Source of the DNA: Buddleja alternifolia
Taxonomy: Eukaryota; Streptophyta; Magnoliopsida; Lamiales; Scrophulariaceae
Length of the DNA stretch: 64,000 nucleotides
Direction of reading: 5' to 3'
NCBI GenBank assembly: GCA_019426215.1
Contig: CM033396.1
Location: 23,327,101 to 23,391,100, forward strand
The notes under the pieces are model-generated. The model was not told where the DNA came from. It did not search any database and saw nothing but the letters and a program-made list of their open reading frames with translations. Both the position numbers and the translations under genes were made by a program. Below are positions 33,540-44,617 of this stretch, piece by piece (position 1 is the stretch's first letter; each line of letters starts with the position of its first letter).

Positions 33540-35465
33540 ACGCCAATAGGTATAGTTTGAGCCATCAAACTTGTTACGTTTGAGAATTCATAAACACGTA
33601 TAAATGATACTCATGATATGTCTGTGTGTATGCGATCAAACGAAAATGATTATTAGCATTCAGTTTTAACATATATTCACATGAAAGTAAGGAATTTTAA
33701 ATATACATGTGTGCTCCTACTAACTTTTTGAATTTTGTCACCCCAATAGACAAAAGACGGGAAACATGACAATTTCCAGTGGGCTGGAGCTGCCATGTAC
33801 CCCATACCTCATTCCTGAGACAATGGACGGTAATACACAACTAGGCACGACGACCCCATCCACCTCTAGGTGGTCCTCAAGATGTTTGCCTCACATTTCA
33901 TGTACGTCCTGAGAACAGGATGCAACTGTACACTAGTCTGCGTTTAAATTCGACCCATCAAATTTTCACAGCATAACATTAGCCAGGTGGTCCCACGACT
34001 CATTAGCAAAACTGAAACACATGTGCTCTTCTAATATAACATCATTATTATATAGAATGCTTAAATTCGAGATTAGTACACTTAATCTTGCCACCATTCC
34101 ACGACTCGTGAGACAATGATGACCAGCTTCGCGCTATTCCCTCTAGCATTTAGTGATGGAAGGCACTGGACCTAATCAAGGAGCTTTCGGCCCCCTGTTT
34201 TATCCATTTAGAGACTTAATATTGTTTAAAAGGGGTTTTGCAAAGAAGCTCTCACATTTCAACTATTATATTTCTTAAGCGACCATGAAAACATGCATAT
34301 CATACATAGCATAAGAAAATAAGCAATAACAATCATAAAGCGGTAAATGTGATCTTAGTCGAGCCAATACCTAAACACCCCGAGCCATAAAGGTGTTGAC
34401 CAATCTAATCGAAGCACCCGGACCCTATACTAAGGTCTTCAAATCTCCATGAGCTTGAACGTCTCCATCTTCGTGTTCAAAATTACATATAAAGAAAACC
34501 TTTCCCTCTTGATTACAAGAAAAGAAAACATGGCACGCAGGCCTTAAATCATAACATCGACTAGTCTGTGGATCGATCCGGATTACCACATAATCACATA
34601 AGCATGCCATCATGGAAACATGAATTAATATTCACCGTCTTTAATTAAGGATAATCAAATTAATTAATGGATCCTAAGACTTTAATTTCTGAAAACCAAT
34701 TTTAGAAACCCACATGAAAAAGTAATGGATCCTAAGACTTTAATTTCTGAAAACCAATTTTAGAAACCCACATGAAAAAGTCATGCTTTTTCAATTAATC
34801 TAATAATAATTTCAAAAATCTAATTTTATTCAATCTCGAAAATTAATAAAATTCCCATTTTATTTCAACTTCAAAATTTAAATAAAACCTTTATTTTGAA
34901 ATATTCCATTTTTAGGATAAACCCAAAATAATTTCAATTTGAGATTCAAAAAAATTAGTTTTATAAAATCACAAATTAGGCTTGTACTTTAAATTAAATT
35001 GAAAAAATGACCCAAGGCTTAAAATGCAATTTAAAACGAAAAACATTTGGAAATAGGAGAAATTACACTTTAATCCCTAGGTTAAGATCATGGTGGCCCG
35101 ACTATCCGCCCGGCGTGCCGTCGTGAGTGATAGCACAACGGAGCGTCTTCTGCTGGTGGCGCGTGAGCGCAGCGCCACTGTTGCCTGCGCACGTTCCGCC
35201 ACGGCACGTCGCTGTTGCGGACGGCAAGCAGCCGTCGTCGTCGCACAACTACGGCGCTGTTCCGACATCGTTGCCAACGACGGCAATCCCTTCCTTTTTA
35301 AAAAAAAATAGAAAAAAGCATAAAAACACAGCACTTCAACTTTCAGATTAATTCCAAATCAACGGATCCAAAAATTAAACAGAAAATTCAACCAATTCCA
35401 ATATATAATAAAAACGTATTTAAAGCATATAAACATGAAAACAATCTGAGCCATTTCAAAACCTT
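33540..35465 (-). other. Leader and missing gag N-terminus of the decayed copia element
   Basis: About 1.9 kb lies between the PBS and the readable gag. It holds no clear domain. It contains a perfect 58 bp tandem duplication (34,665-34,780) and a GC-rich island (about 35,088-35,290) in otherwise AT-rich sequence. Confidence 0.5.
34665..34780. repeat. Perfect 58 bp tandem duplication
   Basis: 34,665-34,722 and 34,723-34,780 are identical as read, starting TAATGGATCCTAAGAC and ending CATGAAAAAG. Identity within an otherwise decayed element implies a recent event or an assembly artefact. Confidence 0.9.
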
Positions 35466-35478
35466 GGCTCTGATACCA
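35466..35478 (-). other. Primer-binding site of the decayed copia element
   Basis: Minus strand TGGTATCAGAGCC, complementary to the initiator methionine tRNA 3' region, one base from the LTR end. Standard for plant Ty1/copia. Confidence 0.9.
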
Positions 35479-35479
35479 C

Positions 35480-36224
35480 TGTTGGGATATGTATAACCAC
35501 GGGGATGCCGGCGCAATGCAAAATACAGATTTTAAAAAAATAAAGCGACATCCCCAAATTAGGGCTAGGTAGGTATGGTACCATCAGATTGAAAACTATC
35601 CAAAAGAGAAAATTTTCTCGTGTTTACCTCTTGAAGAACGTAACAGTAACTTCGTTTTAAGCAACTCTCTCTGCTACAAAATGCCTAACGAGCTTGCCCT
35701 AGCGCCCCAAGTATTGCGCCTCTGAGACGTATCCACACCCTAGCTCGTACCCTTTATTATCTCCACCAGTGCTAGCCAAGAGAATATCGAATTTTGGCTT
35801 ATGAGGAAAAAGGGTTTAGGAATTTATTTAGTGTTCTTCGTACTCAACACTTGAGTTGGAAGAATTCTTTTAGAAAGGAAAAAGGGAGGAGAGAATAAAA
35901 GAAAAGACTTTTGTGAATTTTAATCACTTCATTAATTTTCAAAAGATGGAATACACATATATATATATACACTCTACCCAAGTGGAAACACACACACACA
36001 TACACGCCTCTTCCCTTAATTAAGGGAAGCATGTATATATGTGTGTGTGTATATATATATATATTATTTTTCTTCTTTTATTCTCTTTGCTCAATTAGTT
36101 GGACTCCTTTCCAACTAACTAGATATTTCCATATCTATCAAATATCCTTAATATATATTTTATAAGATCTTTCCTTTTATTTAGTTAACTTAACCAACTA
36201 AAAGATCTTACCAAATATATCATA

Positions 36225-36261
<37 letters not shown>

Positions 36262-37210
36262 ATTTCTTTCCCTTTCATTAATTAATTAATAGTCCTTCCC
36301 AATTTAATATTCTAATATTAAATTATAGGACCATTAATTAATTCCAAATAATAAATTCCTTTTTCTTGATTAATTAAATTCATTTAATTAATCGGTCCAT
36401 TAATTCACAAAGAATTAATTAGCTAATAGGTACTACACTAAGTTATGTGTGTGACCCCTCATGCGCATTGACAAGCTAGCAATAAGTCTTCCCATAGGTT
36501 AGATTAGTTATTCTAAATAATTGTCTAGACTTTGGATTACTTTCACCAAATTAACCCAAGGCACCTATTGGTCATGGATCGATGTCTGGCAACGTCGCCA
36601 CGACTTCCTAGATGTCAACAATGAAAATCAAACTTATCCGAGTTACGATCTTCATGTGGGTAGAATCCCTTCATCAGTTTCTCGTCTATGGTCTAGGGTA
36701 TGGCGACGGTCGAACCCTAATAACCTTAGAAACTATGACTGTGTTGTGACGTCTAATGATCTAGTCTTCTAAGTTGAGACCACCAATCCCTCTTAGAAGA
36801 CAAATGCTTTGATCAAAGGCTTTCATCGATAATTTAGATTCACGCAATAATATAGGAAATATCGGGTGATAGACCTTGGATAAATCCCTCGACCGCTGTC
36901 ATCTGTTCTGCTGTACTATCAGGCTATACAGAACATACATGCCGTATGAATTTACTGGAGTGCACGTGCATATCAAAGTATAGTGGATAGAACCTTTTCT
37001 AATGAGACCTCAAGTCTAAGGACCAATCTCACACTACGGAAACCCAAGGACTCCATGTTCGATAGCACCAACGAGGAGTCCTTAGCGGGGCCGTTCAATT
37101 CCATACTTATCCAAAGTATGAATCTTCATGCATGTATTGGCAATACTAGCCATGTACAATGGAACACGTCAACTTCTTGGGAGAGTTAGCGAGGCCAGTG
37201 ATATCCCACA
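35480..37210 (-). repeat. 5' LTR of the decayed copia element, interrupted by the SIRE element
   Basis: It matches 28,918-29,880 at both visible parts and carries about 770 extra bp (about 36,000-36,790) with AT-rich runs and a 20 bp perfect palindrome (36,010-36,029). It stops at 37,210, the SIRE insertion point; the remaining ~240 bp expected from the other LTR (equivalent of 29,881-30,121) are not found after the SIRE element, where the assembly gap lies. Confidence 0.85.
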
Positions 37211-39011
37211 TGTTAGGAATTTCATGTTAGATGTTTTGATGATGACAATTAGGATTCCATGTTAGACCCCAAGAAATGTAAAGTATAAAGGCTTTCATAG
37301 AACAAATGTATAAGCGCCTAAAAGCTCGTGTTTTTATACTAGGCTTGTATTTTTATCTTTATAGAGTTTAGATTAAGAATGTGATACTAAATCACTAGAA
37401 GAATTCTGTGTGAGTCTACCAAGTGATGAAGTTGAAGATCAAGCGTCTGAAGAAACAGTAAAGATAAAGATTAGTCTCAAGCGTCCGTCAAACGCTAAAA
37501 GACTATCCCAGGTTACGAACTCAACGCTCAAGATTTGTTATGGACCTTAGACCAAGTACTTAACACTAAGTCAATGATAGAATTCTGAGTGAGTCTATCA
37601 AAGATAAAGTGAAAGGACAAGCGTCTAAAAATTGGGCAAAGATTGTGACCTTTCTCAAGCGTCTGATTAACAAAGAAGACTACTTTCAAAAAGCCTAAAC
37701 TCCAAAGGCTCAAGCGCCTAGTTCTCCAAGCGTAACCTGAAGATTCAAATCCAAGTTATCAAAGATGCATGAATCAACGGAAATAAGACAAGATGCATCA
37801 AAAGTCGGATAAGTGCTATTAAAATATAAGCACTACAACTTATGGGCAAGCCATATCTTTGACCGAGACTGTCAGATTTATGAAACCAAGACCATGCCTA
37901 ACCAATTAAATATACCCAAAGTTAGGATTGTCAGAACTCATGGAATGTTTAGGGAAACGAGATTCCAACCGTGTCCAACGGACAAAATCTCATAACAATC
38001 TATAAATAACCTTTTCAGCAAAAGAGACACAGAATAACATAGATATAGAAAAACATCTGGACGTAAAAATAAGAAAAAGGGTCCAAAACGTTGCTGAATT
38101 TTTTTGAGAAAAAGCTTATACACTCCAGAGCCGAAACCCTTTAAGCTTTCTCAAATACATTCCTAGACAGTCACCCATATCTCAAACCTCTTTTTAAGAA
38201 GAACCTACACTACTATTGAGATATCTCCAAGTTGTTTGAACTTTCCAAAAACAAACAAACCCGTGACCAAAAACCATCAACACCTTTCATCTGAGTGAGA
38301 AAGCTTGTTGACTTACAAGCAATATTTTTGTGTAAAAGAAGCTTGTGGAAGAAGATCTCTATTGGAGCTGAAATCTGTGTGACCAAGGAGTTCCGAGATC
38401 AAGCGTAACTTGCACCATTTCTGAGTGAAAGAAGCAAGGGGATAGAAGGTCTTTAGTGGAGCTGAAATCTGTGTGACCAAGGAGTTCCGAGATCATATCC
38501 AATCTCCCTCTATTTTGTAGAAGTCTCTGTGTGACCCTTCGATAATCATCATAGTGGAAAACCTCCCTGATAAAAGGAGAAGAAGGACGTAGCTGGGATT
38601 ACATCACCCAGTGAACCTTACAAATATCTTGTGCTATTTACTGCTTTATTGCTTTACTATTCATATTGCATATTCTTTGATAAAGTTTTAAAACAACTAA
38701 GCGACTACTTTTAATTAACAAATCGAACGCTAAGCTATAAAATACTTCCGCTGTGCTAACCCTGATTTAGTGACTAAACTCTGCCCTACTTTGGTAAGCG
38801 TTGAAATCACCAAGTCTAAGTTAACTTTTCCCAAGCGCCTGAAACCAGCGCTTAAGTCATTATATCTCAAGCGCCGCACCTAGCGCTCAAAGCTTCCCGA
38901 GCGTTCAAATACTTCAAAGTGATACGAAATTTTTGAAGTCGAAAAAGACTTCAGGGTCTATTCAACCCCCCCCCCCTTCTAAACCCTTTCGTATACCACT
39001 TGGGACCAACA
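37211..39011 (+). repeat. 5' LTR of SIRE element 1
   Basis: TGTTAGGAATTTCATG...GGGACCAACA, 1,801 bp. It matches 50,077-51,878 almost base for base. A TATA box is at 38,001-38,008. Inside the transcribed part, GGAGCTGAAATCTGTGTGAC occurs twice, 94 bp apart (about 38,364 and 38,458). The motif AAGCG(C/T) or AGCGCT recurs about 17 times. The preceding 5 bases are CCACA; the matching duplication on the right is hidden by the gap. Confidence 0.95.
38001..38008 (+). promoter_or_regulatory. TATA box of SIRE element 1 5' LTR
   Basis: TATAAATA. It is conserved in the other SIRE LTRs at 59,334-59,341 and 63,315-63,322 (+) and, as TATTTATA, at 20,258-20,265 and 61,745-61,752 (minus-oriented LTRs). In several copies a CCGTTGGACA/TCCAACGGACAAA word lies just upstream. 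Confidence 0.75.
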
Positions 39012-39013
39012 AG

Positions 39014-39025
39014 TGGTATCAGAGC
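39014..39025 (+). other. Primer-binding site of SIRE element 1
   Basis: TGGTATCAGAGC, two bases after the LTR; the methionine initiator tRNA type of plant copia elements. Confidence 0.95.
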
Positions 39026-39132
39026 GGTTGAAGTTGAAACCTAAGCATTTCCAAGCGTAACTGCTTGTTCAGATCCATTTTTTTAAAAAAAAAAAAATTA
39101 TATAGTCGCTTTAAAATTACTTTAAATTTTTC

Positions 39133-41352
39133 ATGGCATTCTCTAAGGTTCCCAAGTTGACCGAGTCAAATTATGATTCATGGAAGGTCAAAGCGTTTAC
39201 TTATTTGTGTTCATGTGATGATGAAATGTGTGATATCATTTCAGATGGGCCAATCAAAATATACAAAGTTATCACCAGAGCGCCCGAAGCCACAGAAGAA
39301 ACACCTGACGGTTATGTGGAGAAGACCAAACAAGAATGGTCCACCGATGAGCGTCGACGAGCCAATCTAGACAATGTCGGTCGGAATGCATTATACACAG
39401 CCATTGGTGACAATGACAACTTATTCAACAAAGTCAAATTATGCAATACAACTAAAGAAATTTGGGATAAGTTGGCTACTATTTGTGGTGGCTCAGCACA
39501 AATCAAGGAAAACAAATTATCAATTGCCAAAGAAAAATTCAACGGCTTCAAGATGTTATCCAATGAGACACTAGAACAATTAGACATGAGATTTACAGCT
39601 CTTGTCACAGAATTAACATCTTTGGGCATGGAACTACAAAATCGGGAAATGGTCGTCAAAATCTTCAGAAGTCTCCCGACTAGATTCCTTATGAAAACAA
39701 CTGCAATGAGAGAATCAAACAATCTGGACAGTCTAACTCCAGAAGATGTTTTTTCAGAACTCAAGGCATTTGAGTTTGAGTTGAATACGGCCAGCGATGC
39801 AGTGAGCAGTCCAGTAATTGAATCTGGAGCGCTAATGGCATCAATCAAAGGAAAATCCAGTAGTAAAGGAAAGGCTTCAGATATAAGTGAGGAAGAAGAA
39901 CTAGCGCTTCTAAACAGATTCAGAAAGTTCCTGAAATATGAGAAGAAAGGAAGCAGTCCTAAACATCCATGAAAAAATTCATATCAAGCGCCTGTTCAAA
40001 ATCTACAACAATATCAAACGCCTCACTATCCTGCACCATCCTCTCCAGCGCCAATTCAGCATCAAGCGTCTTCTCAGCAAGACCTCTCAGCACCAGTGGT
40101 TCCAAAACCACGATTTGCAAGATTAACAAATGAACAAAAGAAGAAAACAAATCTTTGTTATAATTGCAGGAAACCAGGGCATTTCCAAGTTAATTGCCCA
40201 TATCCGAATGTGTCTAAACCTACAAAGCAAGACCAAGCACACAGAAGTCAATTCAGGAATCATCTAAGGCAACAAGGATTGCTAGCAGAATCAGAACCAT
40301 TTTACACTCCTGAAGAGGACTCGGAATCATCAGATGAAAGCAGTGATGATGAGCCTTCAAGCGACTCGGCATTTATTTGTCTTATGGCAAGAGATGATGA
40401 AGAGTCTGACGATTCGCTATCTGAGGTAACCACTGAATTATGTCATCCCCTTTCTTATGATGAATTACTTGACAAAGTAAAAGAATATTATAATGATTGT
40501 CAAGAAGCCGCAAAAATATTTCAAAATCACCTTTACATCATCTCAGCGCTCAAGAGCGACAAAGTGACGCTCAAAGCAGAGTTGCAAATTCAGCAACAGT
40601 GCATTGAGAAGAACCAATCGCTTGAGAGTGAAATTATTCAATTAAAAGGTGATATTGATATAATAGTCAAGAGAGAAGCTGAATTGATCGCTAAACTTGC
40701 TAAATCAGAGCAGCTTATCTCATCATTATCAAAAGCTTCTAGAACGCTAGATAATGTGACTGAAATAACCAGAGCATTTGGTGAAAAGACCGGTTTAGGT
40801 TGTGATAAATCTGGTCACAAAACCAAAGCGTCTGTGGTTATATCAACCAACAGAGGAAAAGGTGTAACCTTTGTTGGAGAAAGCTCAAACAGACAAACGC
40901 TGAATGAGACTCAGAATATCGGTATTAGATCAAATGAAAAAGCTAACACTGGCTCAGTCAAAAGAAAGACCCAAGTAAATGATCTACAAAAGAAAGTATA
41001 TCCAAGCGCTCGAAGGGCTAAGGAAAAACCTTCTACAAGTAAATCAAACGCTAAGCGTCTAGCACCAAAAGTGCATCCTAAGCCAATATCAAGGAAATAC
41101 CAATGTCAATATCCGCAAAGATCTAGATCATATTATCGACACTATGATAACCATGATTATGATTGTGATTATTGCTATTATCAAGGATATTACCATACAC
41201 CTAAAGAGCACACACAACACAAACCGAAACCCAAAAAGGCCAATCTTTCCAAAATGAAGACAAGGCAAATGTGGGTTCCGAAGATTCTAATTCAGACTAA
41301 CGTTACTAACAAAGAAGGACCCAAAACAAAATGGGTACCTAAGAAGAACTAG
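39133..41352 (+). pseudogene. gag: SIRE element 1 gag, broken by one in-frame TGA
   Basis: The structural protein of the virus-like particle. Codons 1-279 (ATG at 39,133) match the copia gag/UBN2 type: LTESNYDSWK, TTKEIWDKL, FNGFKMLSNETLEQLDMRF, IFRSLPTRF. TGA at 39,970-39,972 interrupts; the same frame then stays open to TAG at 41,350. The second part has the zinc knuckle CYNCRKPGHFQVNC (about codon 342), an acidic DESSDDEPSSD stretch, a probable coiled coil, and a basic, Tyr-rich tail ending in KWVPKKN, where MWVPK/KWVPK is typical of SIRE gag ends. Total length is about 740 codons. The TGA lacks a CARYYA readthrough context and is most simply a point nonsense. Confidence 0.9.
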
Positions 41353-41365
41353 AACTGCCCTTTGA

Positions 41366-44300
41366 ATGCAGGTACCTAGAGCCAACACCGATACCTCAAT
41401 TTGGTACATAGATAGTGGGTCGTCGAGACACATGACTGGATCAAAGGATCTCTTGATCAACTATCATGCAACCAATGGTCCTCAAGTTATATTCGGTGAT
41501 AATTCTAAAGGTAAAACTAAAGGTATAGGTATCATGCATAGGGGGAACATCATGATCAATGATGTATACTATGTTGAGGGTCTTAAACATAATCTCCTAA
41601 GCATAAGTCAATTTTGTGATAAAGGCTTTGAAATTAAATTTTCTAGTGACTTGTGCGAGATAATCGATGTTAAGACAGGATCTACTAAATTAAAAGGAAG
41701 AAGAACAAACAATGTATACTTAGTAGATTGGGATTCAACATTAGATAACAACCCTACATGTTTCGTAGCTAAGAATCAAAATGAATTGGGTTGGTTATGG
41801 CATAGAAGAATGAATCACCTCAATTTTAAGGCAATCTCTCAATTAATATCGCTAAATCTTGTAGAGGGATTACCCAGGGGTTCCTTTAATAAAGATCGCT
41901 TATGTGATGCTTGTCAAATGGGTAAGCAAGTTAAATCATCTTTTAAGAAGAAGCTTCATCTATCGACCTCTCGAATACTTGAATTACTACATTTAGATTT
42001 GTTTGGTCCTATTCAAATCATGAGCGTTAGTGGTAAAAAGTATTCACTAGTAATAGTTGATGATTTCTCACGCTATACATGGGTAGAATTTTTAGCATCT
42101 AAAGATGAAACTAGTGCCAAGCTCACCTCTCTAATTCGTCAACTACAAAACTCAAAAGATCTAAAAGTGACAAGAATTAGAAGTGATAGAGGAACTGAAT
42201 TTACTAACCATATTGTTGAGAAATTTTGTAAAGACTTTGGAATACTTCATGAGTATTCAGCGCCTAGAACACCTCAACAAAATGGAGTTGCCGAGCGACG
42301 GAACAGAACGCTTAAAGAAGCCGCTAGGACTATGTTAGCCGAGTCTAAGCTGCCTCAAAGGTTTTGGGCCGAAGCTATCAACACTGCTTGCTACACTCAG
42401 AACCGGTGTATGATCAACAAGCAACATGAAAAGACTCCATATGAGTTATGGAAGGGACGTAAGCCGAATGTTTCATACTTTCATGTATTTGGTTCAAAAT
42501 GTTTCATTCATAACAATGGATCCCAAAGCCTAAAGACATTTGATCCTAAAGCAGATGAAGGAATCTTTCTAGGATACGCCAAAAATGGAAAGAGCTTTCG
42601 CATCTTAAATAAGATCAAAACGAAGGTTGAAGAATCCATTCATGTTGTGTTTGATGATGCTAACCAAGAACCGAGTAAGGTTAATATTAATGATGCAGGA
42701 ATTGAAGATTTATCTCAACAAGCGTCACAAATCAATCTGTGTGATGATAGTGATACTAATGAAGATAATGAAATCATTGTACCTAATCCTAAGATTACTC
42801 GTAAAGATATCAACGATGATATTGCAAGAAACGCTGATGATCATGAAGGGAATGTTCATCAAGAGCAAACTCAAACTGTAAACACAGAAGCGCCTGCGCA
42901 AGGAATTGGTCAAGCGCCTGCACAGCCTAATCAAGCGTTAGATCAATCTCTTAACCCGTTCCAACCAGACAGAAAATGGCTCAGAGACCATCCACCAAAA
43001 CTAATTATTGGAGATATTGGAGCACCTGTTAGAACCAGAGCCGCTACAATAAATGAGGCCATGTTTGCAAGCTTCCTATCTCAAATGGAACCAAAGAAAG
43101 TGGATGAAGCGCTTAACGATCCAAGTTGGATTGAAGCCATGCAAGAAGAGCTAAATCAGTTTGAAAGAAATAAGGTATGGACGCTAGTACCAAGGCCAAC
43201 TCACCAAGGAGTTATTGGGACTAGATGGGTTTATAGAAACAAAATGGATGAGAATGGTACTGTAATTAGAAACAAAGCCAGACTTGTAGCACAAGGATAC
43301 TATCAAGAAGAGGGTATCGACTTCGATGAGACATACGCTCCTGTAGCCTGTCTTGAAGCTATTCGGATGTTTCTAGCGTTTGCAGCATTTAACAAATTTA
43401 CAGTGTATCAAATGGACGTAAAGAGTGCATTTCTGAATGGTAAACTCCAAGAAGAAGTATATGTGGAGCAACCACCAGGATTCATCAACAACCATGGGAA
43501 AAGTATGGTCTACAAATTGGACAAGGCACTTTATGGTCTTAAACAAGCACCAAGAGCATGGTATGACACTCTTTCTATCTTCCTTATAGGTAAAGGCTTT
43601 TCAAAAGGCAGCGTTGACACAACGTTATTCAAAATTACCCATAATGAAGATATTCTCCTAGTTCAAATTTATGTTGATGATATTATATTTGGATCTACCA
43701 ATAAGCGTCTATGTGAGAAATTTTCGAAAATGATGCAAGATCAATTTGAAATGAGCATGATGGGTGAATTAACTTTCTTCCTAGGATTACAAGTTAAACA
43801 ACTCCCTAATGGCATATTCATAAACCAAACTAAATATACTAGAGATATGATCAAGAAATTTGGTATGGAAAATGCATCACCTTCCAAAATTCCAATGAGC
43901 CAAACGCTTAAGCTAGATAGAGATGATAATGGAAAGAAAATTGATATCACTAACTATAGAGGTATTATTGGATCACTTCTTTATCTTACAGCTAGTAGAC
44001 CTGATATTATGTTCTCAGTATGCATGTGTGCACGATTTCAAGCTGATCCTAGAGAATCACACTTAATTGCTGCTAAAAGGATCCTTAAGTACCTAAAAGG
44101 CACACAAAATGTGGGCTTATGGTATCCTAGGGATTCTCCTTTTGAACTAATTGGTTATTCAGATGCAGATTTTGCAGGATGCAAAATAGATAGAAAAAGT
44201 ACTAGTGGAACATGTCAATTTCTAGGTGATAGACTAATTTCATGGCATAGTAAGAAGCAACAGTCCATCGCTACTTCCACCGCTGAAGCTGAGTATGTAG

Positions 44301-44617
44301 CCGCTGGAAGCTGTTGTGCACAGATCCTTTGGATGAGGCAACAACTTAGAGACTATGGAATAATCCTAGATCCAACTCCTATCCATTGTGACAATCAAAG
44401 CGCCTTAGCAATGACTCAAAATCCAGTTCTTCACTCTAGAACCAAACACATTGACATTCGCTATCACTTTCTACGTGACCACGTTCAAAAAAAAGATATC
44501 TCCATGCACTTCATTGGTACAGAAAAGCAACTGGCAGATATCTTCACCAAAGCGCTCAACGAACAACGTTTTCTCACTTTAAGAAGTGAACTAGGTATGA
44601 TTGATCTAAATGCTTAA
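41366..44617 (+). CDS. pol: SIRE element 1 pol polyprotein (protease, integrase, RT, RNase H)
   Basis: An intact 1,083-codon frame. Protease D-S-G at residues 16-18; GAG-pre-integrase WHRRMNH (about 145) and C..C of CDACQMGK; integrase catalytic residues in LHLDLFGP (D about 211), IRSDRGTEF (D about 274) and [10 protein letters not shown] (E about 310); a GKKP-like [13 protein letters not shown] segment; reverse transcriptase from NKVWTLV with [20 protein letters not shown] and YVDD (about 769-772); RNase H from YSDADFAG (about 930) with [16 protein letters not shown] and LADIFTKAL. The IYVDDIIFG form and the LTR/gag type place it in the SIRE (Maximus) lineage. The frame is +1 relative to gag; a TGA (41,363-41,365) stands just before the ATG and gag ends at 41,352, so the two do not overlap. 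All catalytic residues are present. Confidence 0.95.
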   Translation: MQVPRANTDTSIWYIDSGSSRHMTGSKDLLINYHATNGPQVIFGDNSKGKTKGIGIMHRGNIMINDVYYVEGLKHNLLSISQFCDKGFEIKFSSDLCEIIDVKTGSTKLKGRRTNNVYLVDWDSTLDNNPTCFVAKNQNELGWLWHRRMNHLNFKAISQLISLNLVEGLPRGSFNKDRLCDACQMGKQVKSSFKKKLHLSTSRILELLHLDLFGPIQIMSVSGKKYSLVIVDDFSRYTWVEFLASKDETSAKLTSLIRQLQNSKDLKVTRIRSDRGTEFTNHIVEKFCKDFGILHEYSAPRTPQQNGVAERRNRTLKEAARTMLAESKLPQRFWAEAINTACYTQNRCMINKQHEKTPYELWKGRKPNVSYFHVFGSKCFIHNNGSQSLKTFDPKADEGIFLGYAKNGKSFRILNKIKTKVEESIHVVFDDANQEPSKVNINDAGIEDLSQQASQINLCDDSDTNEDNEIIVPNPKITRKDINDDIARNADDHEGNVHQEQTQTVNTEAPAQGIGQAPAQPNQALDQSLNPFQPDRKWLRDHPPKLIIGDIGAPVRTRAATINEAMFASFLSQMEPKKVDEALNDPSWIEAMQEELNQFERNKVWTLVPRPTHQGVIGTRWVYRNKMDENGTVIRNKARLVAQGYYQEEGIDFDETYAPVACLEAIRMFLAFAAFNKFTVYQMDVKSAFLNGKLQEEVYVEQPPGFINNHGKSMVYKLDKALYGLKQAPRAWYDTLSIFLIGKGFSKGSVDTTLFKITHNEDILLVQIYVDDIIFGSTNKRLCEKFSKMMQDQFEMSMMGELTFFLGLQVKQLPNGIFINQTKYTRDMIKKFGMENASPSKIPMSQTLKLDRDDNGKKIDITNYRGIIGSLLYLTASRPDIMFSVCMCARFQADPRESHLIAAKRILKYLKGTQNVGLWYPRDSPFELIGYSDADFAGCKIDRKSTSGTCQFLGDRLISWHSKKQQSIATSTAEAEYVAAGSCCAQILWMRQQLRDYGIILDPTPIHCDNQSALAMTQNPVLHSRTKHIDIRYHFLRDHVQKKDISMHFIGTEKQLADIFTKALNEQRFLTLRSELGMIDLNA

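Noticed and set aside
35077..35351. Overlapping frames on both strands in the GC-rich island
   Set aside because: Open only because the GC-rich sequence lacks stops; Ala/Arg/Thr-rich products with no domain. Kept as a composition finding, not as a gene.
39312..39848. 178-codon open frame on the minus strand
   Set aside because: Antisense to SIRE gag, no domain.
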